The position numbers were made by a program, and so were the translations under genes. This document shows positions 1 to 7,426 of a stretch of 64,000 nucleotides of DNA, one piece after another. Where the stretch lies: assembly GCA_964461995.1 (NCBI GenBank), contig CAYWXL010000010.1, positions 37,056 to 101,055 of the forward strand, read 5' to 3'. Positions within the stretch are counted from its first letter, which is position 1. Each line of letters begins with the position of its first letter. The notes beneath the pieces are model-generated. The model was not told the DNA's origin. It saw nothing but the letters and a program-made list of their open reading frames with translations, and searched no databases. The DNA comes from JALSRK01 sp964461995 (GTDB lineage: Bacteria; Acidobacteriota; Terriglobia; Bryobacterales; Bryobacteraceae).

Positions 1-1
1 C

Positions 2-748
2 AGCATGCCGACGACGCTGGAGTGGTACATGAAGCACGTCTTCCCGTTCCAGCGCACGGTGGTGAAGGCGGTGCGGCCCATCGCCAACCGGGTCTCGCCG
101 GTGGAGCTGCCGACGGACCGCTATTTCGCCAATGTCCAGGAACTCTTCGGGCGGCTCGAGGGCATCGACGAGATCCTCGAGGATCCCCGGCGCACCAGCG
201 TCCGGCTGGTGACGAACCCGGAGCGCATGGTGCTGCGGGAAACGCAGCGGGCGTTCGTCTACTTTTCGCTCCACGGCCTGACGGTGGATTGCGTCATCGC
301 CAACCGCGTGCTGCCCACCGAGGTGAGCGACGCCTACTTCGCCGACTGGCAGCGGACCCAGGCCGAGATCCTCGACGAGATGGACGCCTACTTCGCCCCG
401 GTGAAGGTGAAGCGCGTTCCTCTGTTCACCCAGGAGGTGATGGGGCGGGAGCGGCTGCTGCAGCTCGCCGACGTGCTGTACCCGGACGGCGAGGACCCGG
501 CGGTCCCCCTGAACCTCGAGCGGCCCTACAGCTTCGCCAAGGTGAACGGCCACTACGAGATCCGCTTGCGGCTACCGTTTGCTTCCAAGGGCGAAGTCGA
601 GTTATTCAAAAAGGGGGACGAGCTGGTGGTGGAGATCGGGGCGCTGCGCCGCCACATCGGGCTTCCCACGTCGATGGCGGCGCTGACGCCGACGCGCGCC
701 AGGCTGGAGAACCAGTTGCTCACGGTGGAGATGAAGGAGGTCTCATGA
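2..748 (+). CDS. ArsA/GET3-type anion-transporting ATPase, C-terminal part (5' truncated)
   Basis: The reading frame is open to the window edge, so the N-terminal P-loop ATPase half is missing and the first ATG (position 5) is probably internal. The visible 247 residues match the C-terminal half of the ArsA/GET3 family: a helical part with a conserved EWYM-KHVFPFQ-like stretch, then an HSP20-like ArsA C-terminal beta domain over about the last 75 residues (LRLPFASKGEVELFKKGDEL, then RRHIGLP). Bacterial members are soluble ATPases; an arsenite role is shown only when arsB/arsC are adjacent, and they are not seen here. The stop overlaps the next start (ATGA), so the two are translationally coupled. 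Family is fairly sure; substrate unknown. Confidence 0.75.
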   Translation, partial: SMPTTLEWYMKHVFPFQRTVVKAVRPIANRVSPVELPTDRYFANVQELFGRLEGIDEILEDPRRTSVRLVTNPERMVLRETQRAFVYFSLHGLTVDCVIANRVLPTEVSDAYFADWQRTQAEILDEMDAYFAPVKVKRVPLFTQEVMGRERLLQLADVLYPDGEDPAVPLNLERPYSFAKVNGHYEIRLRLPFASKGEVELFKKGDELVVEIGALRRHIGLPTSMAALTPTRARLENQLLTVEMKEVS

Positions 749-984
749 GCGAAACCCAGACGCAGCAGGCCGAGAGCCCGAAGCAGCAGGTGAACTGCTT
801 CTGCATGGGAGCCGGCCCGGAGCTTTACTCGTTGTTCAAGAAGTTCGGCCCGGAATCGGCTTTGCAACATTTTCGCAACGCCCGCATAGAGATGCTCAAG
901 GGCATGCGGGCGCTGATCGACCACCGGATCCAGGAGCTCTCGGCGAAGACCGAGAAGAAGGGGACCAAAGTCCCGGTCGAATGA
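745..984 (+). CDS. Small conserved hypothetical protein coupled to the ArsA-like ATPase
   Basis: This 79-residue protein starts at the ATG that overlaps the stop of the ArsA-like gene, with AAGGAGG a few bases upstream. It is soluble and has a CFCMG pair of cysteines near residue 14, followed by a helical region rich in charged residues (FRNARIEMLKGMRALIDHRI) and a Lys/Glu tail. I do not recognise a named family. The tight coupling suggests it works with the upstream ATPase, perhaps as a small partner or regulator; the two cysteines could bind a metal or a metalloid, but that is inference only. Confidence 0.6.
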   Translation: MSETQTQQAESPKQQVNCFCMGAGPELYSLFKKFGPESALQHFRNARIEMLKGMRALIDHRIQELSAKTEKKGTKVPVE

Positions 985-1041
985 TGCGGCCGCTCGGCGG
1001 CCCATTTGTCGTTCGAACGAAACCAGGAGGGGAATCGTATC

Positions 1042-1524
1042 GTGGCGAAGACCGCTCGCACGCTCCAGCCGGGGGACCCGGCGCCTGATTTCGAGTCGCT
1101 CACCGACGCCGGGGAAACCTTCCGGCTGTCGGACCTGAAGGGCAAGACCGTCGTCCTGTACTTCTATCCGAAGGCCGACACGCCCGGCTGCACGAAGGAG
1201 AGCTGCAGCTTCCGCGACAATATGTCGCGCTTCCGGCGCCGAGGCGTCGTGATCGTCGGCGTTTCGCCCGACAAGGTGGCCAAGCAGGCGAGGTTTAAGG
1301 AAAAGTACGGCCTGCCGTTCACGCTGCTGGCCGACGAGGATCACAAAATCGCCGAAGCTTACGGCGTCTGGAAGCTGAAGAAGAACTACGGCCGCGAGTA
1401 CATGGGTATCGAGCGGACCACCTTCATCATCGGCAAGGACGGCAAGATCGCCCGCGTGTTTCCGAAGGTGAAGGTGGACGGGCACGTGGACGAGGTGCTC
1501 GCGGCGCTCGAAGAGGTCGCCTGA
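1042..1524 (+). CDS. bcp: Thioredoxin-dependent peroxiredoxin (BCP/PrxQ type)
   Basis: A 160-residue AhpC/TSA-fold protein that reduces hydroperoxides in the cytoplasm with thioredoxin as electron donor. The peroxidatic cysteine lies in YPKADTPGCTKESCSF; the second cysteine five residues on is the resolving cysteine of the PrxQ/BCP class. A downstream ERTTFIIGKDGKI segment is typical of the family. I chose the GTG at 1042 because a strong AGGAGGGG Shine-Dalgarno ends about 10 bases before it and the protein then begins AKTARTLQPGDPAPDF as usual; a TTG at 1006 would add 12 residues lacking any support. It is followed by a convergent mutS2. Confidence 0.9.
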   Translation: MAKTARTLQPGDPAPDFESLTDAGETFRLSDLKGKTVVLYFYPKADTPGCTKESCSFRDNMSRFRRRGVVIVGVSPDKVAKQARFKEKYGLPFTLLADEDHKIAEAYGVWKLKKNYGREYMGIERTTFIIGKDGKIARVFPKVKVDGHVDEVLAALEEVA

Positions 1525-1539
1525 GGGGCGCGCCCCCGG

Positions 1540-3948
1540 TCAATCCTTCAACTCCGCGATGGTGGCTCCAGAGCCGCCTTCGGACGGCGAGGCGGGATAG
1601 AACCGCTCCACGTGGGGGTGGCCGGTGAGCAGCTCTGCGATCACTTTCCGCAGGACGCCCATGCCGTGGCCGTGGATGATGCGGACCCGGTCCACCGAGG
1701 CGAGCACCGCATTGTCGATGAACTTATCCACCTGCTCGCGCGCCTCCTCGGCGTGCAGCCCGATGACGTTGACCTCGCGCGTGGTGACGTAGGCCCGCGG
1801 GCCGGCTTTCAGCGTGACGTTGCGCGGGAGCCTGGCGCCGGTCTCCTGCTGGGGCAGAACCTCGACGACGTCTTCCCGCGAGACGTGGAGTTTCAGCAGG
1901 CCCGCTTCCACCTCGATGTGGTCTTCGTTGAGGAACCGTCGCACCCGGGCTGGCTGGCGGACCCCGCGGATGCGCACGACGGCGCCTTCGACGAGATGCT
2001 CTCCCGCTGCCTCTACCTCGTCTTCACGCCGCAGCACCGGCTCGAGGGACTCGCGGAACTCGCGCTTGGCCCGGGCCACCTGCTTGCGGGCCGCCGCGGC
2101 CGCCTTGCGCTCGGCCGCTTCCCGCTCGATCCGGGCGATCGTCTCTTCGGCCGCCGCCTCGAAGCGCCGGATCGCCTCCTCGGCCCGCCGCTCGATCTCG
2201 GCCAGCCGGGCCGTCTCCCGGCGCCGCCATTCGGCCGCCAGCCTCTCTTCCTTCTCGGCCAGTTCCCGGCGCCGCTTTTCGAGCTCGGCTTCGAGCTGCG
2301 CCACGCGGTCGAGCTTCTCCCGGAGCTCGTCGATGAAGCGGGCCAGGTCGCGCTCCCCGGCCGAGAGCTTCTCCCGGGCGCGCTCGATGAGCCGCTCCGG
2401 CAGCCCCAGGCGCCGGGCGATCTCCAAGCCGGCGGACTTGCCCGGCGCGCCCACCCGCAGCCGGTAGGTAGGCTCGAGCGTCTCCTCGTCGAAGCCCATC
2501 GAGGCGTTCAACACGCCCGGCGTCGTCGCGCCGTAGACCTTGAGGGCCAGCAGGTGGGTCGAGGCGAGCGTGAACGCCCCGGCGCGGCGGAACTCGTCCA
2601 CCACGGCCACGGCCAGAGCCCCGCCTTCGCCGGGATCCGTGGCTCGCCCCAGCTCGTCGAGCAGCACCAGCGAGCGGGGGCTCACCTCGGCCAGCATCTC
2701 CCGGATCCGGGCGATATGGGCCGAGAAGGTGCTCAGGCTCTCCTCGATCGACTGCTGGTCGCCGATATCGGCCAGCACCTCGTCGAAGATGGGGAGTTCG
2801 GCTTCGAAGCAGGGAACCGGAAGGCCGGCCTGCGCCATCAAGGCCAGCAGTCCGGCGGTCTTCAGCGTCACTGTCTTGCCGCCGGTGTTGGGGCCGCTGA
2901 CGAGCAGCGTGCGGTCCTCGCCGTCGAGGTCGAACGAGATGGGGACGATCGGCTTGCCCTGGCGGCGCAGGACGTCTTCGAGCAACGGATGGCGCGCCTC
3001 GCGCAAGCAGAGCCGAGGTTTTTCCGGCGGGCTGAAGCGCGGGATCACGGCGCCGAACTCGAGAGCGAAGCGGGCCTTGGCGAAAATGTACTCCAGTTGT
3101 CCGCAGACGCGCCGGGCCGCCTCGATTTCCGGGGCCGCCGCCCGCAGCTTCTCCGTCATCTCCCTGAGGATGCGGTGCTCCTCGCGGAAAACCTCCTCGG
3201 TGAGCCGGACGAGCTCGTTGTTCAGCTCGATGGTCTCGAACGGCTCGATGAAGAGCGTATGGCCGGTGCCGCTGGTCCCGTGGATGACGCCTTCCACGCG
3301 GCGCTGCTGGCCGGAGACGATCGGCACCACGTAGCGGTCGTTGCGGATGGTGACGAACTCCTCCTGAAGGATGCCCTCCTCGCGGTGCCGCCGCAAGAAC
3401 GCTTCGAGCGATTCCTGGATGCGGCGCTTCTGGTGCTCGACCTCCCGGCGCAGGCGGCCGAGAGCGACGCTGGCCGAGTCGGCCAGGGAGCCGTCCGGCA
3501 GCAGCTTGCCGGTCAGCTCGCGCACGAGGGGGCGGAAGTCGGCGATGCGGCGGGCGTGGGCGGCCAGACGCGGGTAGGCCTCTTCGGAGAAGACCAGGGC
3601 GGTGCGGATTTCGCCCGCCTTTTCCATCAGGCGCTTCAGCTCGAGGATCTCGGCGCCGTCGAGCACCGCCCCTTCGATCCGCAGCCTGGCCAGCGCCTCG
3701 CTGCAGTCGGGCAGGCCGGAGAACTTCACCCGGATGGCTGAGCCGCGGGCGGCGGGCTGAGGGCGCTCGAGGGCCCGCTCGTGCTCGATGGCCTCTTCGA
3801 GGTCGCTGAAGCACTCCTCGAGCGCGGCGCGGTCGGTGGTGGGCTGTGCCGTGTCGAGTTCCGCTTGCCCGAGCGGGCTCGAGACGTACCGCCGCAGAAG
3901 ATCTTTCAACGCGTCGAATTCGAGCAGATCGCCGCTGGTGACCCTCAT
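1540..3948 (-). CDS. mutS2: Endonuclease MutS2
   Basis: An 802-residue MutS paralogue that lacks the mismatch-recognition domain; the family restrains homologous recombination and, in some bacteria, acts on collided ribosomes. Seen in the sequence: MutS core helices, the ABC-type ATPase with Walker A GPNTGGKTVTLKT near residue 350 and the later VLLDELGRATDPGEGGALA segment, a long Glu/Arg-rich coiled coil (about 520-640), and a C-terminal Smr nuclease domain (GLHAEEAREQV, then IIHGHGMGVLRK) over the last 80 residues. The ATG at 3948 overlaps the stop of the upstream Nudix gene (ATGA); a longer frame upstream would just be out-of-frame Nudix sequence. Confidence 0.95.
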   Translation of the reverse strand: MRVTSGDLLEFDALKDLLRRYVSSPLGQAELDTAQPTTDRAALEECFSDLEEAIEHERALERPQPAARGSAIRVKFSGLPDCSEALARLRIEGAVLDGAEILELKRLMEKAGEIRTALVFSEEAYPRLAAHARRIADFRPLVRELTGKLLPDGSLADSASVALGRLRREVEHQKRRIQESLEAFLRRHREEGILQEEFVTIRNDRYVVPIVSGQQRRVEGVIHGTSGTGHTLFIEPFETIELNNELVRLTEEVFREEHRILREMTEKLRAAAPEIEAARRVCGQLEYIFAKARFALEFGAVIPRFSPPEKPRLCLREARHPLLEDVLRRQGKPIVPISFDLDGEDRTLLVSGPNTGGKTVTLKTAGLLALMAQAGLPVPCFEAELPIFDEVLADIGDQQSIEESLSTFSAHIARIREMLAEVSPRSLVLLDELGRATDPGEGGALAVAVVDEFRRAGAFTLASTHLLALKVYGATTPGVLNASMGFDEETLEPTYRLRVGAPGKSAGLEIARRLGLPERLIERAREKLSAGERDLARFIDELREKLDRVAQLEAELEKRRRELAEKEERLAAEWRRRETARLAEIERRAEEAIRRFEAAAEETIARIEREAAERKAAAAARKQVARAKREFRESLEPVLRREDEVEAAGEHLVEGAVVRIRGVRQPARVRRFLNEDHIEVEAGLLKLHVSREDVVEVLPQQETGARLPRNVTLKAGPRAYVTTREVNVIGLHAEEAREQVDKFIDNAVLASVDRVRIIHGHGMGVLRKVIAELLTGHPHVERFYPASPSEGGSGATIAELKD

Positions 3949-4391
3949 CGCCTTCGAGCTCGCAGGAGAAAGGCTTTTTCGATCACTTCGCGGGCCCCTG
4001 AAGTGAGGGGATAGCGGCCGACATCTTGCCGTCGCACCCATTCGGCGCGAGCGACGTCGCTGCCTGCTTGCAGGCGGCCCCCGCGCGGCTCGCAATAGTA
4101 ATCGAGAAGCACGTAGTGGTATTCCGGCCGGTCCTCGGCGTCGCGCTGGATGCGTTCGAAGACTTCGATCAGTCCGATCACCTCCACCTCGAGCCCGGTT
4201 TCTTCTTTCACCTCACGGCGCAGCGCATCTTTGACCAGTTCGCCGACCTCTACCACGCCGCCGGGCAGCGACCAGCGGCCTTTCAGCGGCTCGCGGCCCC
4301 GCTCCACCAGGACGACCTTGTCGCCCTCGAGAATCACGGCTCCTACTCCCAGGATAGGGCGGTCGGGATAGCGGCGGTCGTCGCGGCTAAT
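3945..4391 (-). CDS. Nudix hydrolase
   Basis: A small MutT-type pyrophosphohydrolase. The Nudix box is complete: G-x5-E-x7-R-E-V-K-E-E-T-G-L, with RREVKEETGLEV as its second half. The first strand of the fold reads YPDRPILGVGAVILEG, so translation must begin before this; the only in-frame start candidate between the upstream stop (TGA) and the fold is an ATT at 4391 that overlaps the TAG of the preceding SMP-30 gene, 9 bases after AAGGAG. A GTG at 4337 would cut off the first strand. I give the ATT start (148 residues), but this is the uncertain point. The gene is coupled to mutS2 downstream. The substrate cannot be told. Confidence 0.85.
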   Translation of the reverse strand: MSRDDRRYPDRPILGVGAVILEGDKVVLVERGREPLKGRWSLPGGVVEVGELVKDALRREVKEETGLEVEVIGLIEVFERIQRDAEDRPEYHYVLLDYYCEPRGGRLQAGSDVARAEWVRRQDVGRYPLTSGAREVIEKAFLLRARRR

Positions 4392-5256
4392 ACTGCAGCG
4401 CTCCTTTCACGCCCAGGCGCACGGCGTAGACCGAGGTCCGGGCGGTGATGAAGAGGATGGAGAGGTCCGGCCCGCCGAAGGCGCAGTTCGAGGGGCGCTC
4501 GGCGAGTTCCATGGTGTGCAGCAGCTTGCCGGCGGGCGAATAGATGGCCAGCCCATTGGCCGCGATGTAGATGTTGCCCTTCTCGTCCACGGCGATGCCG
4601 TCCGGCGGCCCGTCGATACCTTCGATCAGGACCCGCTCGTTCGAAGCCCGCCCCTTGCCGTCGAGGTCGTAGGCGTAGAGCCGGCGCTCGTCGGTGTTCG
4701 AGACATAGAGGATGCGGCCGTCCGGCGAGAGGCCGATGCCGTTCGGGCGTGTCTCCCACCTGGCGACCAGCTCCGCCTCGCCTTTCGGCGTGATGTGGTA
4801 AACGCCGTAGAAGTCCAGCTCACGCGTGTCCTGGGCGCGGCCAAACGCCGGGTCCGTAAAGTAGATGTGCCCGTCGCGCCGGACGACGACGTCGTTGGGC
4901 GCGTTCAGGCGCTTGCCCTCCCAGCGGTCCAGGAGCACTTCGACGCGGCCTTTCTTGTCCGTGCGGATCAGCCGCCGCCCGCGCCCTTCGCAGGTGTAGA
5001 GCCGGCCCTTGTGGTCGAAAGCGTTGCCGTTGGCCCCGTTGGAGTTTGCCCGGGACAGCTCTGGGTTCTCCACGCCGGGGATGAACTTCCAGATTTTCGA
5101 GGCCGGGATGTCGCTGAATAGCAGGTAGCCCTCGCGCGACCATGCCGGCCCTTCGGTGAAGGTGTAGCCGGTGGCGATTTTCAGGATCCTGTAATCGGAG
5201 AAGTCCTGGGCCGCGAGCAGGCCACAGGCGGCGAGGGTGGCAATGAGGAGTCGCAC
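4387..5256 (-). CDS. Secreted SMP-30/gluconolactonase-like beta-propeller
   Basis: A 289-residue SMP-30/LRE-type six-bladed propeller; members hydrolyse sugar lactones using a divalent metal. Seen: an N-terminal signal peptide (LLIATLAACGLLAAQ), the metal-site-type segments TFTEGPAWSREGYLLFSDI, NAPNDVVVRRDGHIYFTDP and NGIGLSPDGRILYVSNTD, and GPPDGIAVDEKGNIYIA. The start is taken as GTG 5256, which opens the signal peptide directly; earlier in-frame starts would put a hydrophilic extension in front of it. It sits upstream of the Nudix gene, whose likely start overlaps its TAG. The exact lactone is unknown. Confidence 0.85.
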   Translation of the reverse strand: MRLLIATLAACGLLAAQDFSDYRILKIATGYTFTEGPAWSREGYLLFSDIPASKIWKFIPGVENPELSRANSNGANGNAFDHKGRLYTCEGRGRRLIRTDKKGRVEVLLDRWEGKRLNAPNDVVVRRDGHIYFTDPAFGRAQDTRELDFYGVYHITPKGEAELVARWETRPNGIGLSPDGRILYVSNTDERRLYAYDLDGKGRASNERVLIEGIDGPPDGIAVDEKGNIYIAANGLAIYSPAGKLLHTMELAERPSNCAFGGPDLSILFITARTSVYAVRLGVKGALQY

Positions 5257-5315
5257 TGATACCCATAGTAATGAAGCGGACCCCGGGATGGTACCGGTTT
5301 CGGGCCGCGCGCCGC

Positions 5316-5666
5316 TCACAGTTCGATGGCGTGCTCGAGGTTCTGGGAGAGGGAGCTCGACGGGTCGGCCCGGAGGCGGTCGAACTCTTCCTCGGAATAG
5401 ATCAGCGTGTCGGTGGGGATCGCCGGCGTGTGGATCTGGTAGCGCGAGCGTTCCAGCAGGTCCTTGGGCGGGTTCCGGACGACGACGATGAGGTCGGCGT
5501 CGCTGTCAGCCGTGTAGTTGCCCCGCGCCAGGGATCCGAACAGCAGCACCCGCACGATTTCCGGGTGCGCCTTCCGCGCTTCGGCAGCCGCCCGGCGCAA
5601 AGCGCGGAGCACGGCGTCGTAGTCAAGAAATCTGACCGCGGCAGAAGGTGACGATGGTCTCGGCAT
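5316..5666 (-). CDS. MNT-type nucleotidyltransferase domain protein
   Basis: A 116-residue minimal nucleotidyltransferase. The pol-beta superfamily signature is intact: GSLARGNYTADSDADLIVV, giving G-S and D-x-D metal ligands. Such MNT proteins are typically antitoxins that AMPylate a HEPN-domain RNase toxin. Here no intact HEPN gene is adjacent, but the DNA just upstream holds what looks like a HEPN C-terminus in another frame (5623-5706). The ATG at 5666 lies within that remnant; a GTG at 5612 would give a more usual 98-residue MNT. It follows the NYN gene by 6 bases. Confidence 0.75.
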   Translation of the reverse strand: MPRPSSPSAAVRFLDYDAVLRALRRAAAEARKAHPEIVRVLLFGSLARGNYTADSDADLIVVVRNPPKDLLERSRYQIHTPAIPTDTLIYSEEEFDRLRADPSSSLSQNLEHAIEL

Positions 5667-5706
5667 AACGGATCAGCAACCGTGCTGTGGCCTCGGGCAG
5701 GTGGAA
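5623..5706 (-). pseudogene. Possible 3' remnant of a HEPN-domain gene
   Basis: In the frame not used by the NYN or MNT genes, the stretch ends with a peptide of HEPN C-terminal character: LPEATARLLIRYAETIVTFC, then RGQIS and a stop. HEPN proteins paired with MNT often finish with such an amphipathic RYAE-x-I-V-x-F-C helix just before the MNT start. Upstream the frame runs into the C-terminal codons of the NYN gene and shows no HEPN sequence. It is only about 27 codons, so this is a suggestion, not a firm call. Confidence 0.3.
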
Positions 5707-6341
5707 CGCAGCCCGTCGATGTGTTCGTGGAGATCCGACGAGACGGCTCTCCACATCGGATCGAGAATGAAATCGATCCCTTCGCGGCGAGCCAGCTTGG
5801 CTGCCGGGACAAAATCGGAGTCGCCTGCGAACAGGACGATCTGATCCACCTGTCGCTTAAAGGCTAAGGAGGCGATGTCGAGGCCGATACGCATATCGAC
5901 GCCCTTTTGCCGGGCACTGTAGTACACATCGCTTTCCGCCAAATCTTCCACGGTGATCTCACCTCTGAGCAGCCGTTTCAACGGCGTGGGACGGATCCGC
6001 CAGCCGCCGAAATCTCCGAGACGACCGAACCTGAGAGCAACTTTGCGCAACTTGCGGAGCTCGTCGTGAAGCTGAGACCGGAAGCAAAAAGTAGATGTCT
6101 TGGCGAAGTCGATCGCCTTGCCAGTAAGGGGGTGGTGTGCCTTCTTCGCTAAGGGATGACAGTCGTAATAGAAAATGCGATAGAGGTCGCGCTTGCGGCC
6201 ATCCTTATCCTTGAGGTGGGCCAGAGCCCAAGTGAACAGGTTCTTGGCAACTCTCGCGGGTTGCTGTTCTGCAGGACTAGTGATTACTGCTGGGTAGCGC
6301 TTCAGGAAATAAGCGCCATCTATCAAGATCGCCGTCCCCAT
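5673..6341 (-). CDS. NYN-domain (LabA/DUF88-like) protein, putative PIN-like RNase
   Basis: A 222-residue protein of the LabA/DUF88 branch of NYN domains, a PIN-like metal-dependent RNase fold. Conserved acidic residues are in place: AILIDGAYF at the N-terminus, KGVDMRIGLDIASLAF in the middle and FAGDSDFVPAAKLAR after it. The ATG at 6341 has CGGAGG 11 bases upstream and lies about 70 bases below a good sigma-70 promoter. Base composition is lower in GC than the neighbours (about 52% in the 60 bases from 6061, by hand count), suggesting acquisition with the MNT gene. NYN proteins of this branch often accompany mobile or defence genes; a specific target is not known. Confidence 0.8.
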   Translation of the reverse strand: MGTAILIDGAYFLKRYPAVITSPAEQQPARVAKNLFTWALAHLKDKDGRKRDLYRIFYYDCHPLAKKAHHPLTGKAIDFAKTSTFCFRSQLHDELRKLRKVALRFGRLGDFGGWRIRPTPLKRLLRGEITVEDLAESDVYYSARQKGVDMRIGLDIASLAFKRQVDQIVLFAGDSDFVPAAKLARREGIDFILDPMWRAVSSDLHEHIDGLRSTCPRPQHGC

Positions 6342-6415
6342 AAAGCAAAAGGCCTCCGGGCTCGGCCGTCCCCGATCATGGGTAGGCGTACTGCCGGAAG
6401 CCGGATTACATCTTC

Positions 6416-6444
6416 AGGATAAGGCACGACCTCACGCATGTCAA
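6416..6444 (-). promoter_or_regulatory. Sigma-70-type promoter for the NYN-MNT genes
   Basis: On the minus strand there is a perfect -35 box TTGACA (6444-6439), a 17-base spacer and a -10 box TATCCT (6421-6416). It points to the NYN start at 6341 and lies in the 205-base gap below the selenoprotein gene, so the NYN-MNT pair is probably transcribed independently. Confidence 0.6.
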
Positions 6445-6546
6445 GACTTTGGTTGCCACCAGCAGTATAGTGCTCTTGGGAATCCCGGAATCTCCACCTT
6501 TTCACCTGTTCCCCTGCACCGGCAATCAGCTCGACCGACGCTCCGT

Positions 6547-7284
6547 TCAGCCCGCAAAGTCTACGATCAGCGGCTTGTCCACCTTGCGGTTCAGCAGGGC
6601 CAAGGCGGCGCGGATGATCCGCTTCTGCAGCTCGGGATTGTGCGGCTCACCCAGGGGATATCCCAGCGGGAAGTCCGCGAAGACTACGCGCGGCGGCCTC
6701 ACCTTCCGGGTTACTTCAAGCAGCAGGGAAACCGAAACAGTGGGGATGCCCGCCTTCTCAATGACACTCTGGATCAGTCCCACGGACTGATGGCAGAGCG
6801 GTCAAACCGGCGTCAGCAGCACCGCATCCACGCCATCTTGCCGCAGCTTGTCCGCCACTTCCGGCGCCGTCTGTTTGACCAAACGGCCGGGGGCCGGGAT
6901 CGAGCCCTGGAAGCTGAAGTGGCGGCCGGCGACGCCGCCGATCTCGCCGTTGGCGGCCATCTCCCGCAGCCGGTCGACCGGCAACGCCAGGTTGTAGTCG
7001 GCCTGGATGCCGTCCGGGTCGAAGGCGTCGCTGCGGTGAGAGATACCGAGCGTCTTCAGGTCGGCGCCGCTGGGGATCTCCCGGTAGGTGTAGTCACCTC
7101 CGCGCAGCTTCTCGTCGAACGGCGGCTGGTGCGGCAGGTAGAACGACGCCGTGGTGACGCAGGCGATCGTGGCTTCCTCCAAAGGCTTGGTGAGCACCGC
7201 GCCCGGCCGCCAGTCAAAGCTGCGGTAGAAGTAGCCCTTCATGTAGAGGCGGTAGGAGAGTTTCAGATCTGAAAGCTTCGCCAT
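6547..7284 (-). CDS. GrdB/PrdB-family selenoprotein (in-frame TGA read as selenocysteine)
   Basis: A 245-residue protein of the glycine/sarcosine/betaine/proline reductase selenoprotein B family; its length is close to PrdB rather than to the longer GrdB. The frame is interrupted only by TGA at 6804-6802, which gives residue 161 in the motif U-P-L-C; known GrdB-type active sites carry Sec in a U-x-x-C motif. Family sequence runs straight through: AVLLTPV, Sec, PLCHQSVGLIQSVIEKAGIP. A hairpin of bacterial SECIS form follows the TGA (separate entry). The ATG at 7284 starts the conserved AKLSDLKLSYRLYMK; an upstream GTG at 7347 only adds unconserved residues. Likely a thiol/selenol redox enzyme; the substrate is unknown. 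Gene callers will split it in two. Confidence 0.88.
6767..6798 (-). promoter_or_regulatory. Bacterial SECIS element of the selenoprotein gene
   Basis: Directly 3' of the in-frame TGA the mRNA can fold as: lower stem CTCTG (6798-6794) with CAGAG (6771-6767), a 2x1 internal loop, a perfect 8-bp upper stem ATCAGTCC (6791-6784) with GGACTGAT (6780-6773), and the apical loop GTG (6783-6781). Eighteen bases separate the TGA from the loop. Bacterial SECIS elements bind SelB through a short upper stem with a G at the start of the loop, 16 to 37 bases after the UGA, so geometry and loop both fit. Confidence 0.85.
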
Positions 7285-7390
7285 TGCCGAATGGTTTCCC
7301 GTACGAGAGATGCGATTTCCGATCCCCTGGTGACGCTCAGCTCGCACTAGCAGGCGCGCGTCCGCTCCGGGCTGGGCGATCGATTACCTG

Positions 7391-7396
7391 TATACT
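7391..7396 (+). promoter_or_regulatory. Likely -10 box of the ccm operon
   Basis: TATACT stands in an AT-rich island (TATACTAAAAATTAAGG) in the 142-base divergent gap between the selenoprotein gene and ccmE, about 30 bases before the ccmE ATG. No good -35 box lies 16-18 bases upstream, so it may need an activator. Confidence 0.4.
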
Positions 7397-7426
7397 AAAA
7401 ATTAAGGACCAGGCGCAGAGGGCGAC

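Noticed and set aside
1612..3741. Long plus-strand frame of about 700 codons
   Set aside because: It is the antisense shadow of mutS2; the protein is low in conserved patterns and typical of high-GC antisense frames.
4095..4340. Extended MutS2 N-terminus up to 4095
   Set aside because: The extra 49 residues are out-of-frame Nudix codons; ATG 3948 in the ATGA overlap gives the conserved start.
6802..6804. Reading the TGA as a stop that makes a pseudogene or two short genes
   Set aside because: Family sequence continues in frame without other damage, the TGA sits in U-x-x-C, and a SECIS-like hairpin follows at the right distance.
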